Shown piece by piece: positions 8,952 through 14,843 of a stretch of 14,843 nucleotides of DNA. Location of the stretch: positions 1-14,843 of the forward strand of contig NW_003126397.1 in the NCBI RefSeq assembly GCF_000003605.2, given 5' to 3'. Source of the stretch: Saccoglossus kowalevskii. Its lineage: Eukaryota > Hemichordata > Enteropneusta > Harrimaniidae. Below the pieces are notes generated by a model. The model was not told the DNA's origin. It ran no database searches and was given only the letters and a program-made list of their open reading frames with translations. The position numbers were made by a program, and so were the translations under genes. How positions within the stretch are numbered: position 1 is the stretch's first letter; each line of letters begins with the position of its first letter.

Positions 8952-10027
8952 CTGACAATAAGAAAATATTTTCAAATATTTAAACCAATTGTATAATTGA
9001 ATGTGGCGCTCTAAACGAACAACGATGACAGACAACAGTCATCTGCATTAGTATTCCATTTGACAGTTATATCGTTACAACTTATTTAACTGTTTAGTCG
9101 GATATTCTAATGTTATTTTTTTAATTCTAACTTTATGCATTTGTCAGCCAATCTGTAATTTACAATAGTATATTTCAAAACAATTATTATATTTGCATTT
9201 TCAATATTTACATTTTAACTGTGATTATACTCTTGCTAGTTCGATAAATAAATTGTCCAGGCTATATAATATATTCATTTAAACCTCGGCGGTATAGCGA
9301 GCATAATTGCCCATCTACTGATATCTTGCATAATTAATGAGGTCTTATTCACTGATGTATAATTATGTTCCTCATTCATTCATCATTACCATCTAATGAT
9401 GTGTTAATATTAATAATGTATTGCTAAGGGGTTTCCCAGCATGCACATTTCTAATGATATTATTTACATTCGAATGCACGACGAGCTTTTCCAAATGCCA
9501 ACGCCACCCCTCATATGTGACAATGATGCGTGAATTGAAAGATCGAGTTAATGGAAATATTACCCACGGAAACACGCGGGAGTTGAAATGTGTTGAATGA
9601 GAAATGTAATTTTCAAAATGATATTTATTTTAACGCTAGTATACGTATCTCAAAATATATAATTATAGTATAAAAGTGTTGATAAAGGTCCCTTGTAGCA
9701 CATTAAAGGTAGAACCATCTCAATAGAAAAAGTAATGTAATTTTCTATATTTTCACGTATATGACGCTTTGGTCGTCACTGTACTCTTTTTGGTGAAAAA
9801 AAAGACGTAACAAGTTGGCTGATAGCTGTTTTGTCTGTTTTTAAAGCATTTTACTATTGTTTTCTATAGCAAGGATATATCTCGATATTTTGTCCCACAA
9901 TGTACTTGTACATGTCTAAAAATATTAACAAATTGACAGTATACTAGCGTTTTTATTTGTGGATACGAACCTGAATTGCTATTTTATGCATATTATTTGA
10001 CAGTTTAAAGTATTTAATGTACTTATA

Positions 10028-10048
10028 GTGTTTAATGTGGTTAAACAC
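10028..10048. other. Short hairpin
   Basis: GTGTTTAA (10028-10035) pairs with TTAAACAC (10041-10048) around TGTGG. A similar perfect 8-bp hairpin (ATGGTTAA/TTAACCAT) is at 12453-12473. Role unknown. Confidence 0.4.
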
Positions 10049-10341
10049 CACATTTCCCCCACGATTCTGAATATATCAATGTGTTAACCGAAGGGAATAA
10101 TTGCATTTTAAACTATCCATTAATACATTCCATTTGCTTCAAGTGACTGTGCAAACAAAGTCACTGCCGCTTCCTCTTGTCAAGTGCAATACATTGAGGA
10201 AGTAAACAGTGTATAAATACAATGAATTGCTAGTTTGCTTAAGCGCCATCTCCACTTAATGGTATTATTGGTCAAAATGAACGATTTACAACTCGAAATT
10301 TGCGTGCGAACAATATTTGTATTCGTTCTGCATAGATAGAA

Positions 10342-10363
10342 CAATTGGTCACGTGACAATTGG
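10342..10363. promoter_or_regulatory. Palindromic E-box flanked by CAATTGG repeats
   Basis: GTCACGTGAC (10348-10357) is a ten-base palindrome that equals the CLEAR/M-box type E-box known to be bound by MiT/TFE bHLH-ZIP factors. It is bracketed by CAATTGG at 10342-10348 and again at 10357-10363, giving a compact compound site about 195 bp downstream of the exon at 10558-10615 in gene direction. Binding is an inference from the motif only. Confidence 0.35.
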
Positions 10364-10557
10364 TTTAGATATATTGCATTATTTAGTAATGATATAATTT
10401 AATAATTATGTTAGGAAATACTAAGATACTTAAAAAACGCCCACTGACAGTATTTTTGAATACTAAATCAATATAACTACCTAATTTGCACATCGATCAA
10501 CCTGTCTACGGAGAAAATATTGCTATTAGCTTCTCTATGTGAAAGCAGATTACTCAC

Positions 10558-10615
10558 CCTGAAAAGTAGTACATGCACTGTGCAATTTCATATGTCAGTT
10601 TATTCAATTTATTCA
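10558..10615 (-). CDS. Probable internal coding exon of the split gene
   Basis: On the minus strand the acceptor GCTGTATTTATTGTCCTTAG is strong and the donor CAGG|GTGAGT is consensus. The 58-nt segment is open only when read as two bases, 18 codons, two bases (phase 1 to phase 2), giving NKLNKLTYEIAQCMYYFS and then GG of a Gly codon completed by the next exon. Joined with 8911-8951 and 7649-7714 it makes one continuous stretch of about 55 residues. No catalytic motif is recognised. The upstream exon must end in phase 1. Exon 1 ends in phase 0, so at least one exon between them is missing or only weakly visible. Confidence 0.45.
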
Positions 10616-10619
10616 CTAA

Positions 10620-11640
10620 GGACAATAAATACAGCAAAATAATAAATTTATTGTGTTAAAATTGAATATAATTTCGCTTTCTACTTTCAAGCACGTCGTT
10701 ATTGTCAGCTTAGTTTAAGTAATTATTATTTAAGAAGGGTCGCTCTCAAAGTATCATGGAGTGTCATCCACTCCACTGCAATAAGTAGCAGCCATACCCG
10801 CAATCTGTAAACGCGCTGCGTTGAACATATTAATTAGCCAGCCATCGCGATGCATTGCGGTCCATTTGAGAGAATTATGGTCAGTATTCACAATTTGTCG
10901 TCATTTTACTATCATTGCGAATTCATCCCTGCGAATTTGACAAATAACAAAAACAGCGTATTATTCAGTTTGTCAACTTTAACCGAGTAACACATCGCGC
11001 TAGTCTAGGTACCCGGGTCTCAAAGTCATTCCTACGTTTAATGCAATGAAGAATATTTCAATGACCATACGGAAATGCTGTGAAAACTCCTTGGTAGTCT
11101 TTTAACGGCTATCCATCATTTTGACGTCAGTTACACATCGAACACGACTAAGACAGTAGAAACCCTAGATAACTATACACATCAGAGCATGTATATATCA
11201 AGTACTGGCTATAGTGTTGTTTTAGTTTTGGCGACACGTTTTGAATGATTAATTGCGCAAATTAGTATGGCGGCATGCTCGTGTCGGAAAACCTTTTTCC
11301 AAGTTTCAACTATGTAAATTAAAATTCCACTCTTATTCAGTTTGTTGTAAAACATTGCTCGTGTCCGAAGTAGTCAGCCTTCGTTTACAATCTGCTTGAC
11401 ACCCGCCATAATTCTCTAGATATTAATAATCATCTATGATACAAACAATCCTTGGTTTAAAGATTTACCATTATACATCGCAATCATAATCTTTTTGTTT
11501 TAAATTATGAAGACGACATATGATCTTTAATCGAGCCCAAATCCTCCTAAATACGCTCCAAATTTGTGCTCATTTCTAAGTTATAAGAACGATTTGGAAT
11601 GTTTTGATAACGCTATAACGATAGAAGTTTTAAAATTGTC
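10620..11640. other. No firmly supported gene; probable intron
   Basis: Minus-strand acceptor-like sites occur at 11148 (TCTACTGTCTTAG), 11078 (GTTTTCACAG) and 10929 (TTTGTCAAATTCGCAG). None is paired with a donor giving the phase-2 to phase-1 exon needed to join 11646-11723 to 10615. The segment behind 11148 could be a 13-nt phase-0 to phase-1 microexon with a GTAACT donor, which would link exon 1 directly to 10615, but this is very weak. Confidence 0.35.
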
Positions 11641-11645
11641 CTTAC

Positions 11646-11723
11646 TGACCGACCAGGTACTTAATAGTTTGACCTTGCAATGTTTTTGTTGGTTGTACCC
11701 AACATTTATTTTTGTAATAAAAC
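11646..11723 (-). CDS. Candidate internal exon; weak PC-esterase-like block
   Basis: On the minus strand an AT-rich acceptor (TATATATATATTTAG) precedes 78 nt ending at GGTCA|GTAAGG, a good donor. Phase +1 is open throughout: one base, 25 codons, two bases (phase 2 to 2). The product starts FYYKNKCWVQPTKTLQGQTI and ends KYLVG. NXPE/PC-esterase proteins, many of which are type II membrane or secreted, have a loosely similar layout: an aromatic pair, a Trp, then a hydrophobic strand leading to a Gly-Asp-Ser catalytic block. That block is not visible here, and the codon split at the donor would give His or Gln rather than Asp. The family suggestion is therefore weak. Its phase-2 start fits the candidate at 12747-12787. 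Confidence 0.3.
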
Positions 11724-11729
11724 CTAAAT

Positions 11730-12740
11730 ATATATATAAATGATTGCTGGATTGCTAAGTATCCTTCCCTTATAGCATATACAAGATGTTTACTTCTATA
11801 TATGCGCACAAAAAAGTACACACATAAATGTCATCTGTTCTCGTCATGAATATAACTCATTAAAATATTAAAATTAGTATTTGGAATGTAGGAATATTCA
11901 AGCACAGCACATCCACGCAATCTCAGCAGTAACAATAACTGATAGGTGTATTGTATTTGTAAAAAGAAACAATGATATTCCTTAAGTGTCTCGCACGATG
12001 TGTTGTACAATAAATGTCACACAGACTATAATAATTGTTTTGTATCTATTGCTTAGTTTATACCCCGTATGTAACAATCTAAACAACTTGGCTCATAGAA
12101 AGAATATCACAACTATGCATTTACTACATTCAATGGGAGATCACCGAATTGACACCAGTGACCTCTCACCCTTAGAACACATATTATATTAATATAACCT
12201 ATAATTTCTTGAAAATAAGTTAGCGGCCTCCAACGTTTTACAAAGTCATTATATTGACCACGAGTGTACGGCTTATTCTCGTTACCAGTGGGCTTTTATT
12301 TATATTCATTCATTCAGGGTTTATCTACACAGGAAGTGGTAAATTGAACTAATTATATAGACACGTTGCGAGGGAATCAAATATATTTGGTATATGTAAG
12401 TACGATGGACATGTGTGGAGCATACCCAAAGAAATTATAGTGTCAAATAAGCATGGTTAAACACATTAACCATTTTTTATTATAGTTTCTTAATTAGAAC
12501 TGCATTTGTAAGTAGCCAGGTGAATATAACCATAAATGTTTTTGAAAACATGTTACTTTCTTGCGTCAGGAGTATGGGCAAAGTACATTGAATTGTATAA
12601 TTAATGGTGCATTCATTTTATGCGTACATGTAGTGAAATACAAAAGATGTTATTGAAATTTATATTGCTCCGCGTTGGTGACACAGATGTGTGCTGTAGA
12701 GTAGTGCTGTGTACGTGAATATATACGGTTGGTGTCAGTG
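11730..12740. other. No gene seen; probable intron
   Basis: AT-rich. The plus-strand open frame 11986-12192 has a hydrophobic segment (TIIIVLYLLLSLYPV) but no supporting signals. A spliced-looking plus-strand segment at 12318-12393 has stops in all frames (see rejected). Confidence 0.4.
12453..12473. other. Short hairpin
   Basis: ATGGTTAA (12453-12460) and TTAACCAT (12466-12473) form a perfect 8-bp stem with loop ACACA. No T-run or gene end gives it a clear role. Confidence 0.4.
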
Positions 12741-12746
12741 TCCTAC

Positions 12747-12787
12747 CTGCACGGGCATTGAACCCAACCATCACTCATTATTAGTTG
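12747..12787 (-). CDS. Weak candidate exon 2 of the split gene
   Basis: On the minus strand CATTGTCCAG precedes 41 nt ending in CAG|GTAGGA, a good donor. Only phase 0 is open (QLIMSDGWVQCPC plus two bases), which matches the phase-0 end of exon 1, and its phase-2 end matches the start of 11646-11723. The acceptor has a poor pyrimidine tract. An alternative acceptor at GCATCAG near 12836 keeps the same frame open and would add about 17 residues. No family is recognised. Confidence 0.2.
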
Positions 12788-13292
12788 CTGGACAATGTTT
12801 GTATTTTTAGTCTCATGTTATCACATGTCACAGTCGTCTGATGCTAACAATGTAGTCAATGCAGCAATCCAATTAATTCACCACCAATATGCGTCGGTAT
12901 ATATAAACCAATGCTTGCATGCTTTTTTCCATTGCCGTATTTTCTGGTATTATCTGATTGTTTTTTTAAGAATAATAATATGATATGCCGTATTAATAAT
13001 ATTTTCTTTATTAAATAGAATTATTACACGAATTATTTTTATTATCTTCACGATTTAATTATTCTGTGCTGCCAAAGCAGTGTTATGGTTGTCAATAGTC
13101 TTTTTCCACAGAAGTAAACTTTTTTTTCTGAAGACGTAGAAGAATTTGTTAACTAGGATATTAACATTTGGTAATCAGGATATTTCATTTGAAATTCTCA
13201 TAAATCTTCTAGTATATCCGCAAAAAGGTTATTAATGACAGCTGCACGGGAACGATCCATTGTGTCCAATTAGGATGTGTCCTCGTACTTAC

Positions 13293-13490
13293 GTCCACCA
13301 CATTTAATTGTGATTCTTTAGGTTGTTCACACTGCTGATGTTGATATTTATTTTCAGAAATTGTCGAGTTAGACATTAAGTAATTCCCTACAACAATCAC
13401 TGATACCAAAGTTATAATCGGCAGACACAAGTTTCCCACCTTCCCGGCAGTCCGCAAGTTTGACCGTTTCTGTCTCGCACTTCGCCTCAC
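13293..13490 (-). CDS. Probable first coding exon of a type II membrane protein
   Basis: Reading leftward, the frame encodes a basic head (RRSARQKRSNLRTAGKVGN), a hydrophobic helix of about 19 residues (LCLPIITLVSVIVVGNYLM), then a polar stem with the sequon NST and a Gln/Glu-rich stretch ending QLNVVD. It stops at GAC|GTAAGTACG, a perfect donor, leaving phase 0. Basic head, single membrane anchor and short stem in one exon is the usual layout of Golgi glycosyltransferases, sulfotransferases and similar type II enzymes. The problem is the start. The frame is open only from a TGA at 13494-13496, its first codons are TGT GTG, and no ATG is in frame before the membrane segment. An ATG at 13492-13494 is one base out of frame. 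A short upstream exon, an indel or a pseudogene would each explain this. Later exons should lie at lower coordinates. Confidence 0.45.
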
Positions 13491-13499
13491 ACATCAGAC

Positions 13500-14700
13500 C
13501 TCCTCGGAAACTCCGTACGTAATATTCCTTGATGAAGAATCAATAATCTTCAATTTGATGGAACATTCTTCCAAAACAATTCAGACAGCCCGATTATTTG
13601 GTTTAGTTTCAATTGGCAAGTATTAAAAAAAGTCGTTGAAATTGTAAAAGTTAAAACCAAGTCTGTTCTCGCATCACTAAACTCATTGCTCTACCATACG
13701 TGGCAGGTTGATTTCATAGACAGAAGAGCATTAAACCGAATTCAAACAATCCATTTTATTAATAAATCACCAAATTCCGATTTCGATAGCGTCTTTTATG
13801 TTGTACAAGCTTTATATCACTTGACGGTGTGTTATAAGAGTCGGCATAAATACATACAATTGTAATCCTCCTCTAATTGGCATTTCAGGTTACGTCCCTC
13901 CAATGCTCATGCCAAAATAGATGACCCAGTAACCACCGGCCCTCCCCTCGTACACTGAATATCCAGTCTTAATATAGACAACATTATGTTGTATCTGTCA
14001 CTCAGCAATCCTTTATTGCCTTTACGTTTCTGTTTAAGGTACCTGAATCGGAAATGAATTGTGTATATAGCTACATCACGAGTGGAAATTCTATATATTA
14101 GTGAAAGACAAATATACAGCACTGGAGTATTGCGAATCCACCCAATTGACTGTTCAGTTACACACGTGCCCTACAGTTAGGACCCAATTTTTGTCACCTA
14201 TCTGACTTGTCGCTATTGTTCTAACAGTCCACTAACCGTCGACAGTTTTTGTTCAGCATTTACTAGTACTCGCTCTTTGTTTCAAACATTAGCCGTGTAC
14301 AGTGTCCGTTTTCTAGTAAAATACTGTTTTTTTAAACGATTTTGTATTCACATGATCGAAGTTAAGAGTACAACTTTTCCTCCTTATATAAAAATGGATA
14401 ACACCCCGTAACAAATCGACGATCTGTGTGTGTGTGTGTGAATGTATGTATACTCCACTCAATGAGCTAAGCACAGTAAGCAGGTGGATTGTGGTTAAAA
14501 AGCAACGTGTAGTTTAGTTTGATATGTACATAGATCAGGTTCGATTTCTACAGGTAACTGGCCTATTTTCCTCCACAAAATATGTTACATAACACGTAAG
14601 CTGTTATAACATCCAATACACGATGGAGTTGCAAAGAAGCTCGCCAAATTCGCTGTATTACTTCGTTAAAGCAACGGCAAATCGGATGTTAACTGATAGT
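13500..14700. other. Possible 5' flank of the minus-strand gene, no gene seen
   Basis: If exon 1 at 13293 is real, this holds its 5'UTR and promoter. A TATATAAGG on the minus strand near 14383-14391 could be a TATA box, but it is 0.9 kb upstream. The open frame 13907-14122 has no support. TAACATCC near 14608 and GGATGTTA near 14684 form an 8-bp inverted pair just before the repeat at 14707. Confidence 0.35.
14425..14440. repeat. (TG)8 microsatellite
   Basis: Eight uninterrupted TG dinucleotides followed by AATGTATGTA. Confidence 0.95.
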
Positions 14701-14706
14701 AAGGCA

Positions 14707-14819
14707 GTGGTCGTCGCACAGCGTGAGTTCGAATTTCCTGAAAACAAATAATGTATTTTACACGCGTTGTATGCGTCGCTATGAGTACCATATCGAACAG
14801 GACGCGGCGCGGCGACCAC
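14707..14819 (+). repeat. Dispersed repeat, copy 2, with inverted ends
   Basis: GTGGTCGTCGC at the left pairs with GCGGCGACCAC at the right (one mismatch), and the interior matches 5689-5785. It contains GAGTTCGAATTTCC, which resembles a tRNA B box, and TAAGGCAGTGG at 14700-14710, which is loosely like an A box, so a tRNA-derived SINE fragment is possible. The spacing is too short and the arms do not pair, so it is not a tRNA gene. No poly-A tail or clear target-site duplication is visible. Confidence 0.65.
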
Positions 14820-14843
14820 CAAACAGGCTGTTAACTACAATTA

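Larger units (their letters stand above)
8960..10550. other. No gene seen; probable intron
   Basis: AT-rich. The minus-strand open frame 9393-9575 (containing TYEGWRWHLEKLVVH) has no good splice sites around it. Small hairpins occur at 10028-10048 and around 10141-10167. An E-box palindrome at 10348-10357 is listed separately. Confidence 0.45.

Noticed and set aside
11827-11938. Minus-strand acceptor followed by a long phase-0 open stretch beginning LLLLRLRG.
   Set aside because: No usable GT donor occurs before the stop, so it cannot serve as an internal exon in the chain.
11986-12192. Open frame with an N-terminal hydrophobic helix, like a small secreted protein.
   Set aside because: No splice sites, no promoter, and the remainder has no recognisable composition. 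AT-rich DNA readily gives such helices.
12318-12393. Plus-strand segment between a strong acceptor (TTATTTATATTCATTCATTCAG) and a GTAAGTACG donor.
   Set aside because: Stops occur in all three frames, so it is not coding. A non-coding RNA exon is possible but nothing else supports it.
14505-14555. tRNA-like GGTTCGATTTC with GTGTAG and CTACAG ends.
   Set aside because: The T-arm bases do not pair and no anticodon arm can be drawn.
1-14843. Searched by eye for CRISPR arrays, operons, phage or viral genes, rRNA and retrotransposon polymerase motifs.
   Set aside because: None seen. Frames are too short and no reverse transcriptase, integrase or transposase motif was recognised.

Overview
The window looks like nuclear DNA from a eukaryote, most likely a marine invertebrate animal. 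It is AT-rich. No long open reading frame occurs on either strand, there are many simple and dispersed repeats, two foldback (MITE-like) elements are present, and short open stretches are bounded by good GT/AG splice signals. Nothing looks bacterial, archaeal or organellar: there are no Shine-Dalgarno-led genes, operons, rRNAs or convincing tRNAs. The taxon cannot be fixed from sequence alone. A hemichordate, mollusc or similar genome is only a guess from the style of the repeats and introns.

Layout. Positions 1-238 hold an open frame of about 79 codons on the plus strand that reads like coding sequence but is not recognised. Its last codons and stop lie inside a 160-bp element (180-339) with terminal inverted repeats and TTAA at both ends. 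A second foldback element of 214 bp sits at 716-929. Positions 930-4040 hold no gene that I can support. Positions 4041-4707 are a degenerate repeat with a period of roughly 240 bp. A dispersed repeat of about 100-115 bp with inverted ends occurs at 5689-5785 and again at 14707-14819. A CpG-enriched island lies at 8200-8706, and a three-copy 35-bp tandem repeat at 8792-8896.

The most gene-like signal is on the minus strand between about 13.5 kb and 6 kb. It starts with a probable first coding exon (13293-13490): a basic N-terminus, one membrane segment, then a lumenal stem with a sequon, ending at a perfect GTAAGT donor. Several short exon-like segments follow toward lower coordinates. Three of them (10558-10615, 8911-8951, 7649-7714) each have only one open phase, and those phases join exactly (1 to 2, 2 to 1, 1 to 1). 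I infer a split gene for a type II membrane protein, perhaps a Golgi enzyme. The chain from exon 1 to 10615 is not closed by phase, the family is not established, and no start ATG is in frame with exon 1.

No exciting complete system is visible. The points worth checking are the split gene, a possible exon overlapping a dispersed repeat, the TTAA element that supplies a stop codon, and the CpG island.
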